Shown piece by piece: positions 9,027 through 17,440 of a DNA stretch of 64,000 bases; within the stretch, counting starts at the first letter, position 1; every line of letters starts with the position of its first letter. Below the pieces are notes generated by a model that saw only the letters and a list, made by a program, of their open reading frames with translations, was not told where the DNA came from and did not search any database. Origin of the DNA: Demequina silvatica (GTDB lineage: Bacteria; Actinomycetota; Actinomycetes; Actinomycetales; Demequinaceae); NCBI RefSeq assembly GCF_000971215.1, contig NZ_BBMA01000002.1, forward strand, positions 310,001-374,000, written 5' to 3'. The position numbers were made by a program, and so were the translations under genes.

Positions 9027-10633
9027 GCGTCTTCCCTCTCCTGCGCGCCCGGGGCGGGCGCGCGGCCCACGGCCGCGGCCAACGCGCGTTCGAGGACCGT
9101 GCCGACCCCCGTGTCATGCGCGGGGGCGTAGGCGGCTCCGGTGACCACTGTAGTTCCGTCCTCCGACGTCGCCACCAGCCAGATCTTGCGGCGCGACGCG
9201 AACAGCGAGGTCGCGAGCCCGGCGAGCGTCAGCACGGCCGCGGCGAGCAGCCACGGCAGCGACGGGTCCGCCCGCAGGTCGAACGCGCCGTAGCGCGGCA
9301 GCTCGTCGAAGCTGACGGTGCCCAGGCCGTCGGGGAGCTCGACGGTCTCGCCCAGCGCGAGGCGCAGGGTCACCGGCTGGCCGTCCTCGTCCTGCACGGG
9401 GCTGAGCTGCGACTCGTCGAGCGTGTAGACGTTCTGCGGGACACCCTCGTCGAGGCCCAGGTCGCCGGTGTACGCGAGCATCTCGATCACCGGGTTGGCG
9501 GGGTCCGGGTGGATCGAGGCGACCGCGAACGGCCCCTCGAGGAAGGTCGGGTAGAGCGTCGCCTTGAAGCCCAGCTGCTCGCCGGTGGTGACGTCGGGCA
9601 CCTTGATGACGCCCGTCGAGGTGTACGCGGCGTCCTGCGCGAGGAACACCACGGGACCCGAGAACGCGATCTCCCCCGACGCGTCGCGCACCGTGATGAC
9701 GGGCGCGTAGCCGTTGCCCTGGAGGTAGATCTTGGCGTCGCCCGACTCGAGCGGGTGGTTGACCGCGATGGTCTCCGCGACCGCCTGCTCGCCGGGCTCG
9801 GTGAAGGTGACGTTCGCCTGGAAGTGCAGGGGGCGGCCCGTGTCGGAGAACTCGGCGTCCAGCGAGTCGAGGCGCAGCGTGAACGGGTCGAGGTCGGCGG
9901 GGTCGAACAGCGAGCCGGAGGAGAACGTGTCGTACGCCGCGACGGCGTTGGTGAAGGAGCGCCCCTCCACCACGATCGCCTGCCCGCGGTACGTGAAGAG
10001 AGTGCCGTACGCGACGGCGATCAGCACGGCGACCAGCGAGGCGTGGAACACCAGGTTGCCGAGCTCGCGCACGTGGCCCGTCTCCGCCGCGAGCGCGACC
10101 GACCCGTCCTTGCGGCGATCGATCCGCACGCGGTAGCCGGTGAGCGCCCCCAGCCTGCCCGTACGCGGGCGGAGCTCGGCGCGTGCCCTGCCCAGCGCAT
10201 CGTCCACCGTCACCTCGGCGGCCTCGGGACCGGCGCCCGTGTAGCGCGCGAGCGAGCGCGGGGTGGCGGCGATGGGGCGGCGCAGCTCGCGCCAGTGGTG
10301 GAGCGCGCGCGGGGCGATGCAGCCGATCAGCGACGCGAACAGCAGCAGGTAGATCGCCGTGAACCAGGCAGAGCCGAACACGTCGAGGAAGCCGGTGGCG
10401 TCGAGCACGGGGCCCCAGAACGGGTTCTCGGCGATGAAGTTGCGGGTGGCCGCGGCGTCCTGCGGCCACTGCGGCAGCACCGAGCCGGGGATCGACGCGA
10501 GCGCGAGCAGGAGCAGCAGGATGAGCGCGACGCGCATCGAGGTGACCTGGCGCCAGATCCACCGCAGCCAGCCCTTGAAGCCCAGGCGCGGCGCGGCGGG
10601 CACCACGTAGTTGTCGAGCTTGACGCGCGCCAT
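9023..10633 (-). CDS. resB: Cytochrome c biogenesis protein ResB
   Basis: This 536-aa ResB/Ccs1-family protein has two or three N-terminal membrane helices (about residues 32-55, 80-105 and 190-215). A large extracytoplasmic domain of beta-strand character follows, then a final helix near residues 465-490 and a cytoplasmic tail. It forms the System II synthetase with CcsB, attaching heme to CXXCH apocytochromes outside the membrane. The start overlaps the ccdA stop by 1 nt (TGATG), consistent with translational coupling. Confidence 0.95.
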   Translation of the reverse strand: MARVKLDNYVVPAAPRLGFKGWLRWIWRQVTSMRVALILLLLLALASIPGSVLPQWPQDAAATRNFIAENPFWGPVLDATGFLDVFGSAWFTAIYLLLFASLIGCIAPRALHHWRELRRPIAATPRSLARYTGAGPEAAEVTVDDALGRARAELRPRTGRLGALTGYRVRIDRRKDGSVALAAETGHVRELGNLVFHASLVAVLIAVAYGTLFTYRGQAIVVEGRSFTNAVAAYDTFSSGSLFDPADLDPFTLRLDSLDAEFSDTGRPLHFQANVTFTEPGEQAVAETIAVNHPLESGDAKIYLQGNGYAPVITVRDASGEIAFSGPVVFLAQDAAYTSTGVIKVPDVTTGEQLGFKATLYPTFLEGPFAVASIHPDPANPVIEMLAYTGDLGLDEGVPQNVYTLDESQLSPVQDEDGQPVTLRLALGETVELPDGLGTVSFDELPRYGAFDLRADPSLPWLLAAAVLTLAGLATSLFASRRKIWLVATSEDGTTVVTGAAYAPAHDTGVGTVLERALAAAVGRAPAPGAQEREDA

Positions 10634-11397
10634 CAGACGGCCACCCAGAACGAGTCGATCCAGCCCTGCAGCTCAGCGGTGAGGCTGTCCCACATGCCGG
10701 TCACCAGCAGCACGCCGAGGACGATCAGCATGGCGCCGCCGATGCGCATGAGCGCGAGCCGGTGGCGGCGCAGCCAGCCCAGGACCTTGCCCGAGCGCTC
10801 GAACAGCACGGCGAGCAGCACGAAGGGCAGGCCGAGACCCACGCAGTACGCCACCGCGAGCGCGACGCCGCGACCCTGGGTCGCCTCGGACAGGCCGAGC
10901 GTGTACACGGCGGCGAGCGTGGGGCCGATGCACGGCGTCCAGCCGAGCCCGAACGCCACGCCGAGCACGGGGGCGCCCGCGAGGCCTGCGGTCGGGCTGA
11001 CGTGCAGGCGCTTCTCCGTCTGGAGGAACGGCAGCGCGCCCATGAACGCGAAGCCGAGCAGGATGATCACCACGCCGAGCAGCCGGGTGATGAGCGTGAG
11101 GTACGGCGCGAGTGCCGCCCCCAGCGAGGACGCGAGAAAGCCGAACGTGACGAACACAGCCGAGAAGCCGAGCACGAAGAGCAGCGCGCCGATCACCAGC
11201 CTGGGCTTCGACGCCTTGCCCGTGCCGCCGGCGCCGGCCATGCCGGAGACGTAGCCCAGGTAGCCGGGGACCAGCGGCACCACGCACGGGGACGCGAAGC
11301 TCACCAGCCCGGCGAGCACCGCGACGGGGATCGCGAGCAGCATCGAGCCCGAGAGCGCGATGCCGGAGAAGGTCGCGTCGGCGGCGAGGGGCGTCAC
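10633..11397 (-). CDS. ccdA: Thiol-disulfide interchange protein CcdA
   Basis: This 254-aa membrane protein of the CcdA/DsbD transmembrane family has six hydrophobic helices. Paired redox Cys are in SFASPCVVPLVPG (about residue 38) and LGWTPCIGP (about residue 145). It moves reducing equivalents from cytoplasmic thioredoxin across the membrane to ResA, keeping apocytochrome cysteines reduced. The GTG start at 11397 overlaps the resA stop as GTGA. Confidence 0.95.
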   Translation of the reverse strand: MTPLAADATFSGIALSGSMLLAIPVAVLAGLVSFASPCVVPLVPGYLGYVSGMAGAGGTGKASKPRLVIGALLFVLGFSAVFVTFGFLASSLGAALAPYLTLITRLLGVVIILLGFAFMGALPFLQTEKRLHVSPTAGLAGAPVLGVAFGLGWTPCIGPTLAAVYTLGLSEATQGRGVALAVAYCVGLGLPFVLLAVLFERSGKVLGWLRRHRLALMRIGGAMLIVLGVLLVTGMWDSLTAELQGWIDSFWVAV

Positions 11398-11978
11398 GCG
11401 GCGCCCTCGGCGGCCGCTTCAGCCGCGCCCCCGGCGGCCTCCTCGATGAGGGACTTGAGCGTCGACGGGTCGGCGGTGCCGATGACGCGCGCGTGGAGGT
11501 TCCCCGCGGGGTCGACCACCAGCGTGGTGGGCACCGCGTTCATCGCGACCAGGCCCTGGAGCGTCGCGGTGGCGGCCCCGTCCGTGTCGTCGATCGACGG
11601 GTACTCGATGCCGAAGGTGCGGTCGAAGGCGTCGACGGTGGGCGCATCGTCCCGGCCGTTGACGCCGATCAGCTGGACGTCCTCGCGCGCGTCGAGCTCC
11701 GCGAGGTCCGGCGCCTCCGCACGGCACGGCGGGCAGGACGCGTACCAGACGTTCACCAGCACCACCTGGCCGCGGTAGTCCGCGATGTCGACGGGCTCAC
11801 CGGCGAAGTCCGTGCCGGCGAGCTCGACCACGGGGCCGTCGTCCATCACGGTGACGGTGCCGTCGCCCGAGACGTAGCCGGGGGACTCCGTGGCGTCGCC
11901 GGGGGCGCAGCCCACCAGCGTGAGCACGATCGCGAGCAGGACCGCCGCGAAGATCGCGAGGCGCGCGGCGGGCCTCAC
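11394..11978 (-). CDS. resA: Membrane-anchored thioredoxin-like protein ResA
   Basis: This 194-aa redoxin has an N-terminal hydrophobic segment ending LTLVGC, a possible lipobox (Cys near residue 22). A thioredoxin fold follows, with the active site WYASCPPC (about residues 88-95) and the cis-Pro loop (NAVPTTLVV). It would reduce apocytochrome c disulfides using electrons from CcdA. The GTG at 11978 is chosen because it overlaps the upstream phosphatase stop as GTGA and is preceded by GAGG at 7 nt. The C-terminus is an Ala/Glu-rich tail. A GGACGATGCG word (11643-11652) encodes Asp-Asp-Ala here. Confidence 0.93.
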   Translation of the reverse strand: MRPAARLAIFAAVLLAIVLTLVGCAPGDATESPGYVSGDGTVTVMDDGPVVELAGTDFAGEPVDIADYRGQVVLVNVWYASCPPCRAEAPDLAELDAREDVQLIGVNGRDDAPTVDAFDRTFGIEYPSIDDTDGAATATLQGLVAMNAVPTTLVVDPAGNLHARVIGTADPSTLKSLIEEAAGGAAEAAAEGAA

Positions 11979-12592
11979 CTGGGCACCTCGATGTGGGCGG
12001 CCGGCGCCTGGTAGCCCGCGAAGCGGATGGCGTCGCCGTCGACCTCGAACGTGGTGAGCGACGCGAGGGCGCACTCGCGCGAGCGCGGATCGTGAAGGTA
12101 GGAGCGGCCCTCGGCGGAGCAGCGGGCGACCCAGATGGGCAGCTGGTGGCTCACCATCACGGTCTCCGAGCCGGGGTTGGCGGCGGCCGCGTCGATGATC
12201 GCGGCGCGCATCCGCGCGGCCTGCTCCTTGTACGGCTCGCCCCACGACGGCTTCCACGGGTTGCGCAGCAGCCACCAGTTCCGGGGGTGCAGCAGGGTGC
12301 GCGGCGACGGCGTGGGCCCGCCCGCGAAGGCGTTGTCGGCCTCGATGACGCGGTCCTCGGTCACGATCTCGAGCCCGTAGGCGGCCGCGACCGGCGCCGC
12401 GGTCTGCTGCGCACGCAGGAGCGGGGAGGCGATCACGCGGCCCACCTGCGCGCCGGTGGCGAGCAGGTGGTCGGCGACCGCCTGCGCCATGCGCTCCCCG
12501 GTCTCGGAGAGGCGGAACTCCGGCAGCCGGCCGTACAGGACCCCGTCGGGGTTGTGGACATGGCCGTGGCGGAGGACGTGCACGCGGGACAT
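11975..12592 (-). CDS. Histidine phosphatase (phosphoglycerate mutase-like) family protein
   Basis: This 205-aa protein has the catalytic LRHGH motif at residues 7-11 and a second conserved His in VSHQLP (about residue 151), both standard for the branch. The LLRAQQTA segment is also typical. The substrate cannot be assigned. It leads the resA-ccdA-resB-ccsB operon, and its stop overlaps the resA GTG, an arrangement also seen in relatives of this group as far as I recall. The ATG at 12592 is chosen at the family N-terminus; the open frame extends far upstream only as antisense shadow. Confidence 0.9.
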   Translation of the reverse strand: MSRVHVLRHGHVHNPDGVLYGRLPEFRLSETGERMAQAVADHLLATGAQVGRVIASPLLRAQQTAAPVAAAYGLEIVTEDRVIEADNAFAGGPTPSPRTLLHPRNWWLLRNPWKPSWGEPYKEQAARMRAAIIDAAAANPGSETVMVSHQLPIWVARCSAEGRSYLHDPRSRECALASLTTFEVDGDAIRFAGYQAPAAHIEVPR

Positions 12593-12611
12593 GCGTCCTA
12601 TTGTCACCCGG

Positions 12612-12848
12612 CTACGCGAGCGCTCCGCGCAGCCGGTCGGGGTCGATGCGCCAGAAGCCCACGGTCTGCCCGTCGACCGTCGCCACCGGGATGTCGTCGG
12701 TGTAGCGGGCGCGCAGCGCCGGGTCCGAGTCGATGTCGACCTCGGCCCAGTCCTCCCCCGCCTCCTCGCAGACCTCGCGGACGATGCGGCGGGCGTCGAT
12801 GCACAGATGGCAGCCCTCGCGGGTGTACAGGATGACGCGGGCGGGCAT
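12612..12848 (-). CDS. Glutaredoxin-like protein
   Basis: This 78-aa single-domain thioredoxin-fold protein has the redox motif CHLC (residues 13-16) and the cis-Pro loop DDIPVATVDG, as in the DUF836/glutaredoxin-like family. It is probably a small cytoplasmic thiol oxidoreductase. The -10 box TATCCT (minus strand, 12860-12855) lies 6 nt before the ATG, so the transcript should be leaderless. The gene lies just upstream of the cytochrome c maturation operon on the same strand, which may reflect shared redox biology. Confidence 0.9.
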   Translation of the reverse strand: MPARVILYTREGCHLCIDARRIVREVCEEAGEDWAEVDIDSDPALRARYTDDIPVATVDGQTVGFWRIDPDRLRGALA

Positions 12849-12904
12849 GCGTCCAGGATAAGGACCGCACGGGCACTCCCCGCGCGTCTCGCTACAGTTG
12901 AGGC

Positions 12905-13762
12905 GTGACCCCGGACAACGAGAACGCTGGCACCCGGGTCGCCGCGTTCTTCGACGTCGACAACACGGTGATCCGCGGCGCGAGCTCGTTCCACATCGCG
13001 CGCGGCCTGTGGCAGCGCGACTACTTCAGCCTCAAGGACATCCTCGCGCTGTTCTACGAGCAGTCGACGTACGTGCTGTTCGGGGAGTCCAAGGACCAGA
13101 TGGACCGGATCCGCGAGCACGGCCTCGACATCATCAAGGGCTGGTCCGTCGCGGAGATGACCGCGGTCGCCGAGGAGGTCTACGACGAGCTGCTCGCCAG
13201 CCGCGTCTACCCCGGCACCAAGGCGATCATCGACGAGCACCTCGCGCAGGGCCACGAGGTGTGGTTCGTGACCGCCTCGCCCGTCGAGATCGGGCGGCTC
13301 ATCGCGCGGCGCATCGGCGCGACCGGGGCGCTCGGCACCGTCGCGGAGCACACGGGCGGCCACTACACCGGCAAGCTCGAGAGCGACTTCCTCCACGGAC
13401 CCGCCAAGGCGAAGGCCGTGCGCGCGCTCGCCGAGGAGCGCGGACTGTCCCTCGAGGACAGCTACGCGTACGGCGACTCGGTCAACGACGCGTCGATGCT
13501 CGCGGTGGTGGGCCACCCGTGCACCATCAACCCCGACCCGAAGATGCGGCGCCTCGCCGCCGAGCGCGGCTGGCCGTCGCGTGAGTTCCGCAAGCGCCGC
13601 AAGAGCGGCCGCCGCGGGATCGTGAAGTCCTCCGTCACGGGCGCCGCCTGGGTGACCATCCAGGTCACGCGCGGCGTCAAGGGTGCCTGCCGCGGGCTGC
13701 TGCGCAGGCCGCGCCGCTCCCCCGGGACCGACTCCCACGCCGAGGCCGCCCGCGACCTGTAG
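12905..13762 (+). CDS. HAD-superfamily subfamily IB phosphatase (SerB-like)
   Basis: This 285-aa HAD-IB hydrolase has motif I FFDVDNTVI (about residues 15-23), motif II in VTASP (about residue 121) and the motif III/IV region YGDSVNDASML (about residue 190). It hydrolyses a phosphomonoester; phosphoserine or a phospholipid head group are possible, and the sequence does not decide. The C-terminus adds a basic stretch and a short hydrophobic segment (about 240-260) that may associate with the membrane. The GTG at 12905 follows -10 box TACAGT (12893-12898) by 6 nt, so it is predicted leaderless. It is divergent from the glutaredoxin gene. Confidence 0.88.
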   Translation: MTPDNENAGTRVAAFFDVDNTVIRGASSFHIARGLWQRDYFSLKDILALFYEQSTYVLFGESKDQMDRIREHGLDIIKGWSVAEMTAVAEEVYDELLASRVYPGTKAIIDEHLAQGHEVWFVTASPVEIGRLIARRIGATGALGTVAEHTGGHYTGKLESDFLHGPAKAKAVRALAEERGLSLEDSYAYGDSVNDASMLAVVGHPCTINPDPKMRRLAAERGWPSREFRKRRKSGRRGIVKSSVTGAAWVTIQVTRGVKGACRGLLRRPRRSPGTDSHAEAARDL

Positions 13763-13864
13763 CCGGCCCGGCGCCCCGGCCCCGGGCGCTCATCCACACG
13801 GATCGGACACTGCTCCACACGACCCGCCCGATGTGAACGGCACACGTCCGCCCGAGCCCGCCAT

Positions 13865-13874
13865 CGCATCGTCC
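13865..13874 (-). repeat. Intergenic GGACGATGCG word
   Basis: Exact copy of the over-represented 10-mer, minus orientation, in the 199-bp gap between the HAD phosphatase gene and bS22. Apart from this word and the bS22 terminator I see nothing in that gap. Confidence 0.8.
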
Positions 13875-13913
13875 CTGGTGGAGAGGCGCCCGCCTGCGCC
13901 CCGGAAACGCGAA

Positions 13914-13945
13914 ACGCCCGCCCCACCGTGAGGTGGAACGGGCGT
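13914..13945 (-). terminator. Terminator of the bS22 gene
   Basis: Read on the minus strand, ACGCCCG and CGGGCGT form a stem around an inner CCACC/GGTGG stem with a 4-nt loop, followed by a short T-containing run. It lies 17 nt after the bS22 stop. Confidence 0.75.
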
Positions 13946-13961
13946 GCGAAGCGCGAGGCGC

Positions 13962-14060
13962 TTACTTCTTGTTGCGACGCTGGTGGCGCGTCTTGCGAAG
14001 CAGCTTGCGGTGCTTCTTCTTCGACATACGCTTGCGGCGCTTCTTGATGATGGAACCCAC
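13962..14060 (-). CDS. Small ribosomal protein bS22 (actinobacterial, 32 aa)
   Basis: This very short basic protein, MGSIIKKRRKRMSKKKHRKL then LRKTRHQRRNKK, matches the actinobacterial AURKAIP1/COX24-domain protein. That protein has been seen as bS22 in mycobacterial 30S subunits. It starts with GTG (14060-14058) preceded by a GAGGTAGG ribosome site, and is followed by a clear terminator. It is too short for ordinary gene finders. More than half of its residues are Lys or Arg, fitting a peptide buried in 16S rRNA. Confidence 0.95.
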   Translation of the reverse strand: MGSIIKKRRKRMSKKKHRKLLRKTRHQRRNKK

Positions 14061-14147
14061 GGAACCTACCTCGTTCTTTGACACTAAGTGCGAGGCGTGC
14101 CGTAGCACGCCGGCGTCCAGGCCGCGCTGGACGCGACAGACAAGGAC

Positions 14148-14381
14148 CTAGCCTACCGTGCCGGTGCCCTTGTCGTCATCTTCGACGATGTAGCCGCCCG
14201 CGAGGGCCGCCTGCTCCATGAACTGCTCGACGGCCTGCTGGGGGACGCGGAACGACCGGCCGAAGCGCACGGCGGGCAGCTCGCCCGAGTGCACCCAGCG
14301 ATACACCGTCATGCGCGACACCCTCACCATCTCGGCCACCTCGGCAACGGTGAGAAAGGTGGTGCGCGGTGATTCGGCCAT
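14148..14381 (-). CDS. BldC-like helix-turn-helix DNA-binding protein
   Basis: This 77-aa MerR/excisionase-type protein has LTVAEVAEMVRVSRMTVYRWVHSGELPAVRFGRSFRVP (about residues 9-46 in two halves). That is the winged helix of the BldC group, which controls development and other genes in actinobacteria by cooperative binding to direct repeats. The ATG at 14381 begins the conserved region; an in-frame upstream start at 14414 would add 11 poorly conserved residues. A plausible promoter lies upstream on the minus strand: TTCACA, then 17 bp, then TACAGT (14442-14437). Confidence 0.88.
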   Translation of the reverse strand: MAESPRTTFLTVAEVAEMVRVSRMTVYRWVHSGELPAVRFGRSFRVPQQAVEQFMEQAALAGGYIVEDDDKGTGTVG

Positions 14382-14556
14382 GTCGTCTCGTCCCTCTCGA
14401 AGCGTCCTGCGCATTCATCGGCCGGATGCACTCTCAACTGTAGGGGCAGAAGTGACCATTGTGAAGTGTGGGGAACCTGCCGAAGATGGTGGTGAGGGAT
14501 AGGCTCGCGCGCGGGGCATCAAGCAGGGCGGACACGCCCCGGCGGTGAGGAGATCG

Positions 14557-15927
14557 ATGGCAAGCCTGCGCACGGCTCGCGACGTTGTCGGCGAGTGGTT
14601 CGACCGCGTCGCGCTCGAGTCGCCGGCACGCCTCACCCTCGGCGCCTTCGCCCTCACCATCCTGCTGTTCACGGGCCTGCTCAAGCTCCCGTTCGCGACC
14701 GCGGACGGCAAGTCGGCACCGTTCATCGACGCGCTGTTCATCGCCACCTCCGCGGTCTGCGTCACGGGCCTCAGCACCGTCGACACGGGCACCTACTGGT
14801 CGCCGTGGGGCCTCGCGATCATCGGCCTCGGGATCAAGGTGGGCGGTCTCGGCATCATGACGCTCGCATCGCTCGCGGGCCTCGCCGTCTCGCGCCGCCT
14901 GGGCCTCACCCAGCGCATCCTCGCCGCGGGCGAGTCGCGTGCCTCGGGCCTGGGCGACCTCGGCTCGCTGCTGCGCACCGTGGTGATCGTGTCCACCACG
15001 GTCGAGCTGACCATCGCCGCCATCCTCATCCCCCGCTTCCTCACGCTCGACTACGGTTGGGCGAAGTCGGTGGGCTACTCGCTGTTCTACGGCGTCTCCG
15101 CGTTCAACAACGCCGGCTTCAGCCCGGACCCGGTGGGCCTGTACCCGTACGCGGGCGACCTGTGGATGCTGGTGCCCATCGGCTTCGGCGTCCTGATCGG
15201 CGCGCTCGGCTACCCCGTCTACCTCAACGTGCTGCGCCAGCGGAACCCCACGAAGTGGTCGCTTCACACCAAGCTCACGCTGGTCACCATCACGGTGCTC
15301 TCCTTCATCTCGGCGTCGTTCCTCGCGCTGTTCGAGTGGACCAACCCCGACACGCTCGGGTCGGCGAGCACGGCCCAGACCATCGGAAACGTGTTCTTCC
15401 AGTCGATCAACCAGAGATCCGGCGGCTTCGCGTCCTTCGACATCGGGCTCGCGCGCGAGCAGACGTGGCTGCTCGAGGACGTGCTCATGTTCATCGGCGG
15501 CGGCTCCGGCTCGACGGCGGGCGGCATCCGCGTGACCACGCTCGCGGTGCTGGTGCTCGCCGCATGGGCCGAGGCGCGCGGACGTCGCGACATGGAGGCG
15601 TTCGGCAAGCGCATCGGCACCGAGGTGCTGCGCGTCGCGGTCTCCATCACGCTGCTCGGACTGCTCGTCGTGATCGTGGGCACCGGCATCTTCATGTGGC
15701 AGACGGACATCGCGCTCGACAGGGCCCTCTACGAGGTGGTCTCCGCGTACGCGACCTGCGGCCTGTCGACCGGCATCACGGGGAGCATCGACGCCGATGC
15801 GAAGATGACCTTGATCATCACCATGTACCTGGGCCGCGTGGGCTCGCTCACGCTCGCCTCCGCCCTCATGCTCAACCGCCAGCGCCGGGTCATCCGGTAC
15901 CCGTCAGAAAGGCCGATCATTGGCTAG
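14557..15927 (+). CDS. trkH: Potassium uptake protein TrkH/KtrB
   Basis: This 456-aa polytopic channel subunit has the four pore-loop repeats of the Trk/Ktr superfamily. Examples are TSAVCVTGLS (about residue 68), GVSAFNNAGFS (about 184), NQRSGGFAS (about 286) and SAYATCGLSTG (about 398). It conducts K+ (possibly Na+-coupled) under control of the following RCK protein. I chose the ATG at 14557 because a GAGGAG ribosome site lies 4 nt upstream; a GTG at 14545 would include that site in the coding region. It overlaps trkA by 8 nt. Confidence 0.94.
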   Translation: MASLRTARDVVGEWFDRVALESPARLTLGAFALTILLFTGLLKLPFATADGKSAPFIDALFIATSAVCVTGLSTVDTGTYWSPWGLAIIGLGIKVGGLGIMTLASLAGLAVSRRLGLTQRILAAGESRASGLGDLGSLLRTVVIVSTTVELTIAAILIPRFLTLDYGWAKSVGYSLFYGVSAFNNAGFSPDPVGLYPYAGDLWMLVPIGFGVLIGALGYPVYLNVLRQRNPTKWSLHTKLTLVTITVLSFISASFLALFEWTNPDTLGSASTAQTIGNVFFQSINQRSGGFASFDIGLAREQTWLLEDVLMFIGGGSGSTAGGIRVTTLAVLVLAAWAEARGRRDMEAFGKRIGTEVLRVAVSITLLGLLVVIVGTGIFMWQTDIALDRALYEVVSAYATCGLSTGITGSIDADAKMTLIITMYLGRVGSLTLASALMLNRQRRVIRYPSERPIIG

Positions 15928-16585
15928 CAACGACTCGTCCCGCGCCGGGGTCCTGGTGTTCGGGCTCGGCCGGTTCGGCTCCGCGATCGCGGACACGCTC
16001 GACAACATGGACGTCGAGGTGCTCGGCGTCGAGCGCGACGCCGACGTCGTCGAGCGGTGGTCCAAGCGCATCCCCTGCGTCGAGGCGGACGGCGCGGACC
16101 CGCGCGCCCTCGAGCAGATCGGCGCCGCGGACTTCGCGGCCGCCGTGGTGGGCGTGGGCACCTCGCTCGAGGCGTCCGTGCTCATCACGGGCAACCTGGT
16201 CGACATCGGCATCCCCGAGATCTGGGCGAAGGCGACCTCGGTCGAGCACAAGCGCATCCTCGAGCGCATCGGCGCCCACCACGTGGTCCTGCCCGAGGCG
16301 GAGGCCGGCGCCCGCATCGCCCACTCCGTCGGCGGCAACATGCTCGACTACATCGAGGTGGAGGACGGCTTCACCGTCGTGAAGATGCGCGCCCCCAAGG
16401 AGACGCACCACTTCACGCTCGACAAGCTCGGCCTGCAGGCGGCGTACGGCGTGCACGTCATCGGCGTGAAGCGCGCGGGCGAGGAGTTCGAGTACGCCAC
16501 CCCCGACACGCTCGTGGGCCCCGAGGACCTGCTGGTGGTCGCGGGCGAGGGCGAGCTGCTCGAGCGCTTCTCGCAGCGCCCGTAG
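15920..16585 (+). CDS. trkA: Potassium uptake regulatory protein TrkA/KtrA
   Basis: This 221-aa cytoplasmic gating ring subunit has an RCK_N Rossmann domain with GLGRFGSAIA (about residues 15-24) and acidic ribose-binding VERDAD (about 37-42), followed by an RCK_C domain. It binds NAD(H) or ATP/ADP and gates TrkH. The start is a TTG at 15920, preceded by AGAAAGG at 8 nt and overlapping the end of trkH, which implies coupled translation. Confidence 0.94.
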   Translation: MASNDSSRAGVLVFGLGRFGSAIADTLDNMDVEVLGVERDADVVERWSKRIPCVEADGADPRALEQIGAADFAAAVVGVGTSLEASVLITGNLVDIGIPEIWAKATSVEHKRILERIGAHHVVLPEAEAGARIAHSVGGNMLDYIEVEDGFTVVKMRAPKETHHFTLDKLGLQAAYGVHVIGVKRAGEEFEYATPDTLVGPEDLLVVAGEGELLERFSQRP

Positions 16586-16594
16586 CCTCCCCGC

Positions 16595-16693
16595 GATTCG
16601 CTGCGCACGGTCCCAGCGGCGACACGCGGCTTGCGAGGGGACGATGCGCGGGTCGCCCCCGCGTGTCGGGAGTCAGACCGTGCTGAGCGAACC
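16595..16693. repeat. 99-bp REP-like nested hairpin, copy 1
   Basis: The outer arms (16595-16612 and 16676-16693, 18 nt with a few mismatches) enclose inner 10-nt arms CGACACGCGG (16620-16629) and CCGCGTGTCG (16659-16668). GGACGATGCG lies in the loop (16639-16648). It differs at 3 of 99 positions from the copy at 19727-19825. It lies between trkA and the 3' end of the anti-sigma gene, which converge, so it could also act as a bidirectional terminator. Confidence 0.9.
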
Positions 16694-16711
16694 GGGGTGG
16701 CGGGCGGCGGG

Positions 16712-17440
16712 TCAGGTCTCCAGCACGCCGCGGGTGATGGAGTCTCCGGAGTGCGTCGGGTCGCCGTCCGCCGGTTCGACGGAGATGTCCACGATCGGGA
16801 AGCTCGCGACGTCGTAGCCCGCAGGGATCTCGAACTCGCCGTGGTCGCCCGTGAGGAAGCCGACCGACACCATCCCGATCACGTCGGGATCGATCAGCCA
16901 CACCTCGAGCGCTCCGTCGGCGGACGCGTCGTAGACCGTGTCGACCACCAGGACCTCGGTGCCGTCCGCGCGCTGCTCGACGCGCGCCGTGCCCGCGTCC
17001 GCCTCGGTCGCGAGGTCGGCCAAGGCGGCCTGCGCGACCACCGTGTCGCCTCCCGACCCGTCTCCACCGAGGCCGAGGAGCGCCACGCCGACCCCGCCGA
17101 TCACGACTCCCACCGCGGCGGCCGCACCGACCACCCAGCCGCGGAACGTGTGGCCCGGCACGCGGCGCTCGCGCCGCCCGCGCGCGCGGGTGAGCGGCAC
17201 GACCGCGCCAGCCGGCGCATCGTCCTCCGCGGCGATCTCCCCCTCGATGCCCGCCCACACTCGCGCGGGAGGGGCCACCAGCTCGACGCCGGCGCCCAGG
17301 CCCGCGCGGGTGAGCGTCGCGCGCAGCGCCTCCACCTCGCTCGCGCACCGCTCGCACGTGGCGGCGTGCTCGCCGTCGGCGGCGCTGAGCGGCTCGCCGA
17401 GCGCGATCGCGGCGAGGGACTCGTCGTCACAGTGCTGCAT
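16712..17440 (-). CDS. Membrane anti-sigma factor (zinc finger, RskA-like)
   Basis: This 242-aa protein has an N-terminal zinc-binding anti-sigma domain with HAATCERC (His25, Cys29, Cys32) and one membrane helix (about 101-124). An extracytoplasmic C-terminal domain of the RskA type follows (about 130-242). It should hold the preceding ECF sigma factor at the membrane and release it after proteolysis triggered outside the cell. It overlaps the sigma gene by 14 nt. Its C-terminal domain and 3' flank are paralogous to those of the fusion gene at 19844-21028. Confidence 0.92.
   Translation of the reverse strand: MQHCDDESLAAIALGEPLSAADGEHAATCERCASEVEALRATLTRAGLGAGVELVAPPARVWAGIEGEIAAEDDAPAGAVVPLTRARGRRERRVPGHTFRGWVVGAAAAVGVVIGGVGVALLGLGGDGSGGDTVVAQAALADLATEADAGTARVEQRADGTEVLVVDTVYDASADGALEVWLIDPDVIGMVSVGFLTGDHGEFEIPAGYDVASFPIVDISVEPADGDPTHSGDSITRGVLET

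Noticed and set aside
13933-14151. 72-aa plus-strand frame opposite bS22
   Set aside because: It is the complement of the bS22 gene; the minus-strand product matches the known ribosomal peptide.
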